DNA of 64,000 nucleotides. Origin: Peptoclostridium litorale DSM 5388. Lineage in GTDB: Bacteria > Bacillota > Clostridia > Peptostreptococcales > Peptostreptococcaceae. How positions within the stretch are numbered: position 1 is the first letter of the stretch; every line of letters starts with the position of its first letter. Location of the stretch: NCBI RefSeq assembly GCF_900141635.1, contig NZ_FSRH01000004.1, positions 62,001 through 126,000 of the forward strand, in the 5' to 3' direction. The position numbers and the translations under genes were made by a program. This document shows positions 8,731 to 16,570 of this stretch, piece after piece. The notes beneath the pieces were generated by a model. The model had not been told where the DNA came from and made no database searches. It was given only the letters and a program-made list of their open reading frames with translations.

Positions 8731-10041
8731 TTGAAAATCGAGAAAAAAGAAAGAGAATTTGCAAACGACCTCATAGAATTCATATATAAAAGCCCTACGG
8801 CATTTCACTGCATAGAAACGTGCAGGAACATGCTTGATGAAAAAGGCTTTGAAAGGCTGCATATTGCCGGGAAATGGGACGTGAAAAAGGGTGGAAAGTA
8901 TTATGTGGAGAAGAATTCATCTGCAATAATAGCATTTACAGTAAACAGCGAAAACATAGAAGAGGAAGGATTCGGGATAATAGGATCACACTCGGACTTT
9001 CCGGCAATAAAGATAAAGCCTAGCCCTGAAATGGTTCAAAGCGAGGGATATTTTAAGCTCAACACTGAAATATACGGGGGCCCGATACTGAATACTTGGA
9101 TGGACAGGCCGCTTGCAGTTGCTGGAAGGGTTGTTACAAAGGGGAAAAGTCCGCTAAGACCGGAGGAAACGCTTATAAACATAAAAAGGCCTGTAGCAGT
9201 GATACCAAATCTTGCAATACATATGAACAGGGAGGTCAACAAGGGGATAGAGCTAAACAGGCAAATAGACATGATTCCTCTTGTGTCTACAGTAGGCAAG
9301 CAGTTCAAAAAGGAAGGGTTCATAAAAAATCTCATTGCAGATGAGCTGGAGATAGACATTGAAAGCATAATAGATTTTGAACTCTATTTCTATGAATACG
9401 AAAAGGGAATGCTCTGCGGCCTTGACGGCGAGTTCATATCGGCTCCAAGACTTGATAACATTTCAATGGTGCATGCAAGCCTCAATGCCCTTTTGGCTTC
9501 GAGGGCAGACAGAGGAGTGAGCATTGTATGCGTATTTGACAATGAGGAGGTGGGCTCTTCTACAAAGCAGGGGGCGGATTCGCCAATGCTTAGAAATGTA
9601 ATGGAGAGAATATGCATAGGACTTGGAAAGGACAGGGACGGATTTTTCAGAGGAATGTACAATTCATTCATGATATCGGCAGACCTCGCGCACGCTGTCC
9701 ACCCGAACAAGCCCGAAAAGAGCGACCCTACGAGTAGGCCTGTAGTAAACGGCGGGCCTGCCATAAAGCTGAGCGCAAACCAGAGCTATACCACCGACGG
9801 ACTGTCTGCTTCAATATACGAATCGATATGCGAAGGCGAAAAGATCCCATGCCAGAGATTCCTGAACAGGTCGGATGAGAGAGGCGGCTCCACCATAGGG
9901 CCTATATCATCGACCCACCTTGACATACAAAGCGTTGACGTGGGAAGCCCTGTGCTTGCCATGCATTCGGCAAGGGAGCTTGGCGGAGTGAAGGACCACA
10001 GCATGATATACAGGAGCTTTTTGAAATTTTTCGAACTGTAA
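8731..10041 (+). CDS. M18-family aminopeptidase
   Basis: 436 residues with a TTG start placed 8 nt after AGGAG; nearby ATGs are in another frame and stop at once. M18 enzymes are cytoplasmic dodecameric zinc aminopeptidases, often preferring acidic N-terminal residues. Visible metal-site motifs: H87 in GSHSD, the Asp of RLDN (~240), the EE pair in DNEEVGS (~270), and a late His in STHLD (~395). Length is in the family range (430-480). It lies 16 nt after the pel operon and may be co-transcribed, but its role is housekeeping peptide turnover, which suits an amino-acid fermenter. Confidence 0.93.
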   Translation: MKIEKKEREFANDLIEFIYKSPTAFHCIETCRNMLDEKGFERLHIAGKWDVKKGGKYYVEKNSSAIIAFTVNSENIEEEGFGIIGSHSDFPAIKIKPSPEMVQSEGYFKLNTEIYGGPILNTWMDRPLAVAGRVVTKGKSPLRPEETLINIKRPVAVIPNLAIHMNREVNKGIELNRQIDMIPLVSTVGKQFKKEGFIKNLIADELEIDIESIIDFELYFYEYEKGMLCGLDGEFISAPRLDNISMVHASLNALLASRADRGVSIVCVFDNEEVGSSTKQGADSPMLRNVMERICIGLGKDRDGFFRGMYNSFMISADLAHAVHPNKPEKSDPTSRPVVNGGPAIKLSANQSYTTDGLSASIYESICEGEKIPCQRFLNRSDERGGSTIGPISSTHLDIQSVDVGSPVLAMHSARELGGVKDHSMIYRSFLKFFEL

Positions 10042-10090
10042 AAATCAAACGGGTAAGTTTGCAAAATATTTCTTGAAATCCGTTTTGTGA

Positions 10091-10148
10091 TATAATTGGA
10101 TATATAGTTTATGGATGCAGGCTGATCAGATTAGCCTGCATGTGTTTT
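10091..10148 (+). promoter_or_regulatory. Candidate lytS promoter -10 and leader hairpin/terminator
   Basis: TATAAT at 10091-10096 follows the aminopeptidase gene; no good -35 is visible. Just downstream is a 9-bp perfect hairpin, ATGCAGGCT (10115-10123) with AGCCTGCAT (10133-10141), followed by GTGTTTTAT. The hairpin may terminate the upstream transcript. Because it lies after the -10, it could also act in the leader of the kinase operon. Confidence 0.45.
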
Positions 10149-10184
10149 ATCAGGGAAAAACAGAAAAAATATGGAGTGATTATT

Positions 10185-11855
10185 TTGGCGGAGCTTTTTC
10201 AGCATCTCGTAAATAATTTGGGGTATGTAATAGTAATAACATTCTTCATATCCAGATTCAAGGGTTTCAGGCAGATAATAATAAAGGAAAAATTCAAAGC
10301 GGCAGACATGGTGCTTCTTGCTGTGATATTTGGAACATTTGGAATAATGGGAACCTATGTGGGAATAGATGTAAATGGCGCGATAGCAAACACCAGAAAC
10401 ATAGGAATAATGGTGGGCGGAATACTGTGCGGGCCTTTTGTGGGAATTGTGTCTTCCATGATTGCTGCGGTTCACAGGATTGCCATAGACATAGGCGGAA
10501 TAACGGCCATCCCATGCGCCATATCCACCGTGGTGGGAGGAGTGCTTTCAGGAATCATATACAAAAGGGCCAAGCTGAAAAACAGATGGGTGTGGGGCCT
10601 CGGAGGCGGAATACTGCTGGAGAGCCTCAGCATGCTTCTTATACTGATTATGTCAAAGCCTTTCGACACGGCATACCAGATAGTAAAGGACATATATATC
10701 CCAATGATGATGGTCAACGGGGGAGGGATAGCAATAGTCATACTGATGATAGAGAACATATTTGAGGAGCAGGAGGAGATAGGCGCAAAGCAGTCGAAAC
10801 TCGCACTTGAGATAGCCAATATGACCCTTCCGTATTTCAGGGACATAAATCCAAAGTCACTTGAAAACGTATGCAAAATAATAAAGGAGAAAGTGGGCGC
10901 AGATGCGGTCGCTATAACTGACAATGATACCGTAAGAGCCCATGTGGGGCTTGGGGACGACCACCATATAGAGGGCCAAAACATACTGACACATGCGACT
11001 GAGGATGTAATAAGGCTTGGCAAGGTAAGTGTGCTTCAAAGACCTTCTGAGATAGGCTGCAGCCACCCCGACTGTCCTTTAAGATCAGCCATAGTTGTTC
11101 CGCTTAAAGAGCAGGACAGTGTAATAGGGGCGCTAAAGATATACTACGGGAAGGAAAATGCAGTGCTTCAAAGCAGCATAATACTCGCTCAGGGGCTTTC
11201 GCAGCTGATATCCACCCAGATGGAGCTGAGCAAGATAGAAAAGCTGAGGGGCATGGCCACGAGGGCCGAGCTCAAGGCGCTTCAGGCCCAGATAAACCCC
11301 CATTTCATGTTCAATGCGCTCAATACAATAGTTTCATTCATAAGAATAGATCCGGACAAGGCAAGAGCGCTTATAATAGACCTTTCGACTTACCTTAGGC
11401 ACAATATAGGAAGCGACGAGCAGCTTGTCGACATAAAAAAAGAGATGGAGCATGTGAACGCCTATGTCAAAATAGAACAGGCCAGATTTGGTGACAAGCT
11501 TAGCGTGGTATGGGACATAGATGACGACATAGACATAAAGATACCTTCGTTTCTAATACAGCCCCTTGTTGAAAATTCAATAAAACACGGGATACTCAAA
11601 GGGGCGGGGTTTGGAACCGTAAGAATAAATGCTAAGAAAACTCCTGAAGGAGTGGTGGTTTCGATAGAAGACGACGGAATGGGAATATCCAAGGATGTAA
11701 TAGACTGCATCTATTCAGGCGCCGAGTCGAGCAGGACGGACAAGGGAGGGATAGGCCTTTCGAATGTACACAACAGGATAAGGCTCATGTACGGGAAAGG
11801 CGTAACAATAGAAAGGCTCCCAAAAGGAACAAGGATTAGTTTTGTGGTCAAATAG
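10185..11855 (+). CDS. LytS/BtsS-type sensor histidine kinase
   Basis: 556 residues from the TTG at 10185, with GGAG 8 nt upstream; the longer frame from 10140 would start inside the hairpin. Domains in order: a 5TM-5TMR_LYT membrane sensor (~1-190), a GAF-like domain (~225-350), the His_kinase phosphoacceptor with H373 in NPHFMFN, and a HATPase with the N-box QPLVENSIKHG and the G-box GIGLSN. LytS-family kinases sense small metabolites; BtsS and several Gram-positive homologues respond to pyruvate. The response regulator follows within 20 nt and a CstA-family transporter follows that, the same logic as BtsS-BtsR-BtsT. Pyruvate as signal is inferred. Confidence 0.93.
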   Translation: MAELFQHLVNNLGYVIVITFFISRFKGFRQIIIKEKFKAADMVLLAVIFGTFGIMGTYVGIDVNGAIANTRNIGIMVGGILCGPFVGIVSSMIAAVHRIAIDIGGITAIPCAISTVVGGVLSGIIYKRAKLKNRWVWGLGGGILLESLSMLLILIMSKPFDTAYQIVKDIYIPMMMVNGGGIAIVILMIENIFEEQEEIGAKQSKLALEIANMTLPYFRDINPKSLENVCKIIKEKVGADAVAITDNDTVRAHVGLGDDHHIEGQNILTHATEDVIRLGKVSVLQRPSEIGCSHPDCPLRSAIVVPLKEQDSVIGALKIYYGKENAVLQSSIILAQGLSQLISTQMELSKIEKLRGMATRAELKALQAQINPHFMFNALNTIVSFIRIDPDKARALIIDLSTYLRHNIGSDEQLVDIKKEMEHVNAYVKIEQARFGDKLSVVWDIDDDIDIKIPSFLIQPLVENSIKHGILKGAGFGTVRINAKKTPEGVVVSIEDDGMGISKDVIDCIYSGAESSRTDKGGIGLSNVHNRIRLMYGKGVTIERLPKGTRISFVVK

Positions 11856-11875
11856 ACGCTGAGGAGGTGAGGGAT

Positions 11876-12583
11876 TTGAACTGCATAATTGTTGACGACG
11901 AATATCCTGCAAGAGAAGAACTCAAATATTTTATAAGGGAATTCAGCGACATAGAAATACTCGAGGAGTTTGACAGCCCGCTTGAAGCGCTAAAATACAT
12001 TGAAAAACAAAACGTGGATGTGATATTTTTAGACATAAGCATGCCCGGGCTTGACGGAATCTCTCTGGGACGCATAATAAGCAGGTTCGAGGAAAAACCT
12101 AAAATAGTATTCATAACCGCATACAGGGAGCATGCCATAGACGCATTTGAAATAGACGCATTTGACTATATATTGAAGCCGTATTCAAAAGAGCGGATAA
12201 TAGGACTTTTAAAAAAGCTCCAAAAAAGCAGCGCGAAGGCATCAGGGGAATCCATAGAAAAGATAACGCTTTGGAAAGACGAAAAGATAATAGTGCTTGA
12301 CATTGGCGACATATATTACTGCGAGGCAAGCGAAAGAAACACAATAGTGCATTCAAAGGACGAGAGCTATATTGAAAACACAAGCATATCCGACTTTTAC
12401 AAGAGGCTTCCAAAGGACAGGTTCTTCAGGACGCACAGGTCTTATATAGTCAATCTGGACAAGATAAAGGAGATAATACCCTGGTTCAACAACACATACA
12501 ATATAAGGCTTAAAGACGACGTCGGAGAAGTTCCTGTCAGCAGGAGCAACATAAAGGACTTTAGAAAAATAATGGGAATATGA
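11876..12583 (+). CDS. LytTR-family response regulator (LytR/BtsR type)
   Basis: 235 residues using the TTG at 11876, 8 nt after GAGGAGGTGAGG; the GTG at 11867 lies inside the ribosome site. The receiver domain (~1-120) has the acidic pair DDE at the N-terminus, phosphoacceptor D53 in IFLDISMPG, a Thr in ITAYR and the Lys in ILKPYS. The C-terminal LytTR DNA-binding domain (~135-235) shows FFRTHRSYIVNL. It is the partner of the upstream kinase. LytTR proteins bind pairs of direct repeats upstream of target promoters, and the adjacent transporter gene is the likely target. Confidence 0.95.
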   Translation: MNCIIVDDEYPAREELKYFIREFSDIEILEEFDSPLEALKYIEKQNVDVIFLDISMPGLDGISLGRIISRFEEKPKIVFITAYREHAIDAFEIDAFDYILKPYSKERIIGLLKKLQKSSAKASGESIEKITLWKDEKIIVLDIGDIYYCEASERNTIVHSKDESYIENTSISDFYKRLPKDRFFRTHRSYIVNLDKIKEIIPWFNNTYNIRLKDDVGEVPVSRSNIKDFRKIMGI

Positions 12584-12595
12584 GTGGAATACAGA

Positions 12596-12631
12596 GCATG
12601 TTATCTGATTGCAGATAATGTGCTTTTTTTT
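12596..12631 (+). terminator. Rho-independent terminator after the response regulator
   Basis: A 12-bp stem (GCATGTTATCTG with CAGATAATGTGC, including G-U pairs) with a 4-nt loop is followed by eight T residues. It separates the two-component system from the transporter gene, so the transporter needs its own promoter. Confidence 0.9.
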
Positions 12632-12649
12632 GCAACTCATGCGTAATTT

Positions 12650-12724
12650 ACAGAAAACTTTTGAAGCGTGGCTATAATGAGATTAACAAGTCAAGTATGT
12701 AGGCGTTTGAGAAAACGTTTTACA
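12650..12724 (+). promoter_or_regulatory. Candidate regulated promoter of the CstA-family gene
   Basis: TATAAT at 12673-12678 has no consensus -35, as is common for LytTR-activated promoters. A perfect 10-bp palindrome AAAACGTTTT lies at 12712-12721 in the leader. The 12-mer CAGAAAACTTTT at 12651-12662 resembles GAGAAAACGTTT at 12709-12720. These may be regulator sites; the assignment is tentative. Confidence 0.4.
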
Positions 12725-12745
12725 AAATGAAGAGGAGGAAATTTT

Positions 12746-14167
12746 ATGGTTACGTTTTTCGCTTCAATTGCACTTCTTATAATAGGTTATTTGGTATATG
12801 GAAAAGTTGTTGAAAACGTATTTGGAATTGAAGATTCAAAGCCGACTCCAGCCATTGAGATGGAAGACGGCGTGGACTATATTCCAATGAGCTGGCCGAG
12901 GATATTCCTGATACAGTTCCTTAACATAGCGGGGCTAGGACCCATATTTGGAGCCATAGCGGGTGCGCTTTGGGGGCCTGTGGCGTTTTTATGGATAGTA
13001 TTCGGATGTATATTCGCGGGAGCGGTCCACGATTATTTCTCGGGAATGCTTTCTATAAGGCACGGAGGAAGCAGCATACCCGAGATAGTGGGCTTTTATC
13101 TTGGCGACAATGTAAAGCAGATAATGAGGGTTTTCACGGTGGTGCTTCTGCTTCTTGTAGGTGTGGTATTCGTAATGGGGCCGGCAGGACTTTTAAGCAA
13201 TATTACAGGAATGAAGTCGACAATATGGGTAGGGATAATAATAGTATATTACCTTTTGGCTACAGTTCTACCGGTGGACAAGCTTATAGGGAAGATATAT
13301 CCGCTGTTTGGAGCTTCTCTTTTGATAATGGCATTTGGAATTGGAGGGGGAATAGTTCTAAAGGGGTATTCAATACCTGAACTTACTCTTGCAAACCTTC
13401 ACCCTAAGTCAGTTTCAATATTCCCTTTTCTTTTCATAACAATAGCGTGCGGAGCAATATCTGGATTCCACGCAACGCAGTCGCCTCTCATGGCAAGATG
13501 TACTCAAAGGGAAAGCGAAGCGAGAAGGATATTCTACGGTTCAATGATAGCAGAAGGAATAATAGCGCTGATATGGGCTGCGGCTGCAATGTCGTTCTTC
13601 GGAGGAACGGAGGGTCTTGCAGGAGCGCTTGCAAACGGAGGACCGGCGGTTGTGGTAAATCAGATTTCATCGACAATACTTGGAAAAGTAGGTGGAGTTC
13701 TTGCACTTCTTGGAGTGGTTGCATGTCCTATAACTTCCGGAGATACGGCGTTTAGAAGCGCAAGGCTTGCAATATCGGACTCTATCGGGCTTAAGCAGGA
13801 CAAGCCTAAAAACAGATACATGGTTGCAGTGCCCCTTTTCGCAGTGGGGATAGCACTTACAATGATGGACTTTTCAATAATATGGAGATACTTCTCATGG
13901 GCTAACCAGACGCTTGCAATGATAGTGCTTTGGGCTTCAGCGGCATATCTTGCCCAAAAGGGAGCTTTCCACTGGATGTGCAGCATCCCTGCGGTATTCA
14001 TGAGCGCCGTGACCACGGCATATATACTCCAGGCCCCAGAAGGCTTCAGCCTTCCGGCGCAAATGTCAAATGTCACTGGAATAGCAGTTTCAGTAGTATT
14101 CCTCGGACTTTTCATGAGAAACATAGGAAAGCAAAAGAAAGAAGTGAAAGAGTCGACAGTAGCTTAA
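12746..14167 (+). CDS. CstA/BtsT-family transporter (pyruvate or peptide uptake)
   Basis: 473 residues with about 12-14 hydrophobic segments; ATG preceded by GAGGAGG. The CstA family includes E. coli BtsT, a pyruvate/H+ symporter controlled by BtsSR, and CstA, induced on carbon starvation. Family hallmarks seen: the N-terminal GYLVYGK segment, a GPIFGAIAGALWGP stretch and AVHDYFSGM. It is much shorter than the ~700-residue E. coli proteins, as is usual for clostridial members, lacking the extended C-terminal part. It follows a LytS/LytR pair across a terminator, which suggests pyruvate-responsive expression. Substrate is inferred from context only. Confidence 0.9.
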   Translation: MVTFFASIALLIIGYLVYGKVVENVFGIEDSKPTPAIEMEDGVDYIPMSWPRIFLIQFLNIAGLGPIFGAIAGALWGPVAFLWIVFGCIFAGAVHDYFSGMLSIRHGGSSIPEIVGFYLGDNVKQIMRVFTVVLLLLVGVVFVMGPAGLLSNITGMKSTIWVGIIIVYYLLATVLPVDKLIGKIYPLFGASLLIMAFGIGGGIVLKGYSIPELTLANLHPKSVSIFPFLFITIACGAISGFHATQSPLMARCTQRESEARRIFYGSMIAEGIIALIWAAAAMSFFGGTEGLAGALANGGPAVVVNQISSTILGKVGGVLALLGVVACPITSGDTAFRSARLAISDSIGLKQDKPKNRYMVAVPLFAVGIALTMMDFSIIWRYFSWANQTLAMIVLWASAAYLAQKGAFHWMCSIPAVFMSAVTTAYILQAPEGFSLPAQMSNVTGIAVSVVFLGLFMRNIGKQKKEVKESTVA

Positions 14168-14189
14168 TTTCATATAGATCCCCCTTTGT

Positions 14190-14225
14190 GAAACAGCCGC
14201 GGCATACATATGCCGGGGCTGTTTC
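14190..14225 (+). terminator. Hairpin after the CstA-family gene, probable terminator
   Basis: GAAACAGCC at 14190 pairs with GGCTGTTTC ending at 14225, and inner CGGCA/TGCCG also pairs. There is no strong T tract directly after it (a TTTTT occurs further on), so termination may be partial. Confidence 0.6.
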
Positions 14226-14301
14226 AATACCCATATGATTACAATTTTTCATGAGTGTGGATTGCCTGTTTCCACTTTACAGTTATGTAAGGTATAAGTT
14301 C

Positions 14302-14330
14302 TTGACAAAAACAGCCCGTCCATGTAAACT
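14302..14330 (+). promoter_or_regulatory. Sigma-A promoter of the glycine-riboswitch transcript
   Basis: TTGACA (14302-14307), 17-nt spacer, TAAACT (14325-14330). Transcription would start near 14337, giving a ~370-nt leader that contains both riboswitch aptamers and the terminator before the response regulator gene. Confidence 0.75.
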
Positions 14331-14425
14331 TGTAGACGTTGAATAAAAAAAGTTTCGGAAATGTTTCGAAAACTTCAAAAAGTTGATGAAGAATATTAAT
14401 ATAAAACGGCATAAATGTGGCTGAA

Positions 14426-14602
14426 TGTCATTGGAGATACCCAAAAGGGTAACCAAAGGAGCAAGGAATGGAAATGCGATGGTCCGTTTTGAAACTCTCA
14501 GGTCAAAAGACAATGGCAGGACACGCCCCTGGAGAGACCCGTAAAGGGCATCGAAGAAGAAACCCAGCTACTTGGGGAATCTTTCAGATAAAAGGACAGG
14601 GT
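14426..14602 (+). ncRNA. Tandem glycine riboswitch (gcvT type)
   Basis: Two consecutive glycine aptamers. Aptamer 1 (~14426-14518) shows GGAGATACCC, CCAAAGGAGCAA and AACTCTCAGGTCAAAAGAC, closed by a P1 stem (TCATTG with CAATGG-type pairing). Aptamer 2 (~14525-14602) shows CTGGAGAGACCC, TCGAAGAAGAAA and AATCTTTCAGATAAAAGGAC, closed by CCCT with AGGG. The short linker is typical of the cooperative tandem form. In known cases glycine binding switches on glycine cleavage or transport genes. Here the downstream gene is a response regulator. The call rests on motif order and content. Confidence 0.92.
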
Positions 14603-14653
14603 ATGAATCTGCATGTGGGGTTTCTACATGCAGATTCATATACTGTTTTTTTT
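14602..14653 (+). terminator. Riboswitch expression-platform terminator
   Basis: A perfect 15-bp stem (14602-14616 with 14626-14640), a 9-nt loop GGGGTTTCT, then a short spacer and a run of eight T (14646-14653). It directly abuts the 3' strand of aptamer 2 P1 and lies between the riboswitch and the response regulator, so it is the probable gene-control hairpin. Confidence 0.9.
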
Positions 14654-14709
14654 ATATTTCGAAAATAAAACCGAAAACAATACTGATAAAAATTCCGGAG
14701 GTGTTTTAG

Positions 14710-15543
14710 GTGAATGTTTTCATAGTTGAAAAGGACGCCAGCATAGTTGAAAGGCTGGAAAAGATAGTCGAAGGCAGAAATCTGGGAAGCATAATAGGCC
14801 ACTGCAGCGATGTTGAACTTGCAGAGGAAAAGATAATGAAATTCAATCCGGACATGGTAATTGCAGACATAAACATGACTGAAAACAAGGGGATATCGCT
14901 TATAGGAAATCTCAAGAAAAAGCTTTCTAACACACAGGTAATAGCCCTGTCAGACGCCTCGTCCAAGGACATAGTGGAAAGGGCATATAAAAAAGGGCTG
15001 GATTATTACATATACAAGCCTGTAAACGAAGTCGAGGTTGGAAATGTAGTTAAAAATCTTAAAAAGCAGTTTGAAATGAAAAAGCTGTTCAATCAGATGA
15101 AGGGATTTTTTGACATATCGACGCTGCCTGAGATCGAAGAGCCTAAAAAGAGCATTGACTGCAGAACAAGAGAAGTTATGAGGAATATAGGGATAACGGG
15201 AGAGTGCGGAAGCGCCGACATAATGAAAGTCGTAAAATTTCTAATAGACTCGGGAAAAACAATGGATGACTACAAGATTAAAGAGCTGTGCCTTAAATTC
15301 ACCGACAACTACAAGACCATGGAGCAAAGGATGAGAAGAACCGCCACTGTGGGGATTATAAATCTTGCTAACATGGGAATAGAGGATTACATGGACGATA
15401 CATTCATTGAGTATTCAAAAGGGCTATACAGCTTTGAACAGGTGAGAAGGGAAATGGACAGCATAAGGAGAAATGGAAAGCGCGGGGGAAAGATAAACCT
15501 CAAAAAATTCATAAACGGCATAATATTCTATGCCACGAAATAA
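14710..15543 (+). CDS. GlnL/YcbB-like response regulator
   Basis: 277 residues with a GTG start 6 nt after GGAGGTG. The N-terminal receiver domain (~1-120) has phosphoacceptor D53 (VIADINMTE) and the conserved Lys in YIYKPVNE. The C-terminal ~150 residues resemble the YcbB domain, helical and DNA-binding, found in B. subtilis GlnL, which controls glutamine use. No sensor kinase gene is adjacent, so the regulator is orphan in this window. Its mRNA carries a tandem glycine riboswitch and a strong terminator, suggesting that glycine sets how much regulator is made. Its targets are unknown; glycine or amino-acid catabolism is a guess from the riboswitch. Confidence 0.85.
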   Translation: MNVFIVEKDASIVERLEKIVEGRNLGSIIGHCSDVELAEEKIMKFNPDMVIADINMTENKGISLIGNLKKKLSNTQVIALSDASSKDIVERAYKKGLDYYIYKPVNEVEVGNVVKNLKKQFEMKKLFNQMKGFFDISTLPEIEEPKKSIDCRTREVMRNIGITGECGSADIMKVVKFLIDSGKTMDDYKIKELCLKFTDNYKTMEQRMRRTATVGIINLANMGIEDYMDDTFIEYSKGLYSFEQVRREMDSIRRNGKRGGKINLKKFINGIIFYATK

Positions 15544-15582
15544 AAAGACAAGTGTAAAACTTTATAATTCTATAATGACAAT

Positions 15583-15620
15583 GCAGCTGCACAGGGACGT
15601 TCTAGTGCAGTTTTTTTATT
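15583..15620 (+). terminator. Rho-independent terminator after the response regulator
   Basis: CTGCAC (15587-15592) pairs with GTGCAG (15605-15610), followed by TTTTTTT. The regulator is therefore a monocistronic unit. Confidence 0.8.
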
Positions 15621-15723
15621 TTTAAAACAGAATATGCAAAAAATATTTGGAACATAGTGTAATGTATAATGGTGAACATGTATATTAAATTTCATTCAAA
15701 GCCTATTTTTGTAGTAAAATATA

Positions 15724-15729
15724 TATAAT
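15724..15729 (+). promoter_or_regulatory. Candidate -10 box upstream of the patatin-like gene
   Basis: TATAAT at 15724-15729, 38 nt before the gene, in an A/T-rich stretch with no clear -35. A second TATAAT is at 15665-15670. Either could drive the patatin-pilB transcript. Confidence 0.35.
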
Positions 15730-15766
15730 GAAACTTTAAATAGATATAAAAAAGGGGATATAAAAC

Positions 15767-16555
15767 ATGAATGGACTTTTTCTTCAGGGGGGCGGTGCAA
15801 AGGGGGCATTCCAGGCGGGAGCCATATGCGCATTTCGCGAAATGGGAGTGGAATTCAGCGCCATAAGTGCAACTTCAATAGGAGCTATAAACTCATATTA
15901 CGTGTATACGGGGGAGTATGAAAAGCTCATGGGGTTTTGGAACGATGTAGATGAGGACATGCTAAGAGGCAGCATGCACAAAGGGCTAACAATAGACAAT
16001 TCATACCTCATAGAGCCGCTGCGCAGCCTCAGGGGAAGGGATGAAAAAGTCAAAAGTCTTAAGGTCAACTATGTGAATGTCACCGATTCAAGGCTCAGAG
16101 AATGCTGCAGCGACATTGCAGCGCTTTCCAGCGAAGAGGCCATAGAAAAGATATCGTACAGCTCGAGCATTCCCCTCAAGATAGATGATGAAAAATCCAT
16201 AGGAGAGATACTGGGGGAGTTTGATTCGAGCATAGTTTTTGAAAAGTTCAGAGAAGATATAGAAAAAGGGACATATAACGGATATAATCTTGACGGAGGG
16301 ATATTGAACAACAATTTCATACAGCCTTTTGAAAAGACGCGTGTCGAAAGGCTGTTTATGATATCTCTCAAAAATGAATATGAGATTCCGGAAGAAATAA
16401 AATGCAGATACAAAAAAGAGCAGTTCGTACTTTTGAAGCCGACCAGAAAAATACAGCCCATGGACACTCTTAAGTTCGAGAGGGATTTTTGCAGGGGCAT
16501 GTTTGAAGAGGGCTACAATGCAGCCCGCAATGTGAATGTGTGCAAATTAGTATAG
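15767..16555 (+). CDS. Patatin-like phospholipase/acylhydrolase
   Basis: 262 residues; ATG preceded by AAAAGGGG. Patatin-fold serine hydrolases use a Ser-Asp dyad. Visible: the glycine-rich oxyanion loop QGGGAKGAF near the N-terminus, the nucleophile elbow ATSIGAIN with S37 (the usual first Gly is Ala here), and the Asp of DGG (D176). No signal peptide is seen, so it is probably cytoplasmic and acts on membrane lipids or acyl esters. It lies 15 nt before pilB, which implies co-transcription with the pilus genes; a functional link is not established. Confidence 0.88.
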   Translation: MNGLFLQGGGAKGAFQAGAICAFREMGVEFSAISATSIGAINSYYVYTGEYEKLMGFWNDVDEDMLRGSMHKGLTIDNSYLIEPLRSLRGRDEKVKSLKVNYVNVTDSRLRECCSDIAALSSEEAIEKISYSSSIPLKIDDEKSIGEILGEFDSSIVFEKFREDIEKGTYNGYNLDGGILNNNFIQPFEKTRVERLFMISLKNEYEIPEEIKCRYKKEQFVLLKPTRKIQPMDTLKFERDFCRGMFEEGYNAARNVNVCKLV

Positions 16556-16570
16556 CGAGGTGAATTTTGG

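Noticed and set aside
12707-12724. A CcpA cre site upstream of the CstA-family gene
   Set aside because: The AAAACGTTTT palindrome is suggestive, but the flanking TG and CA are two bases too far from the central CG for a cre consensus.
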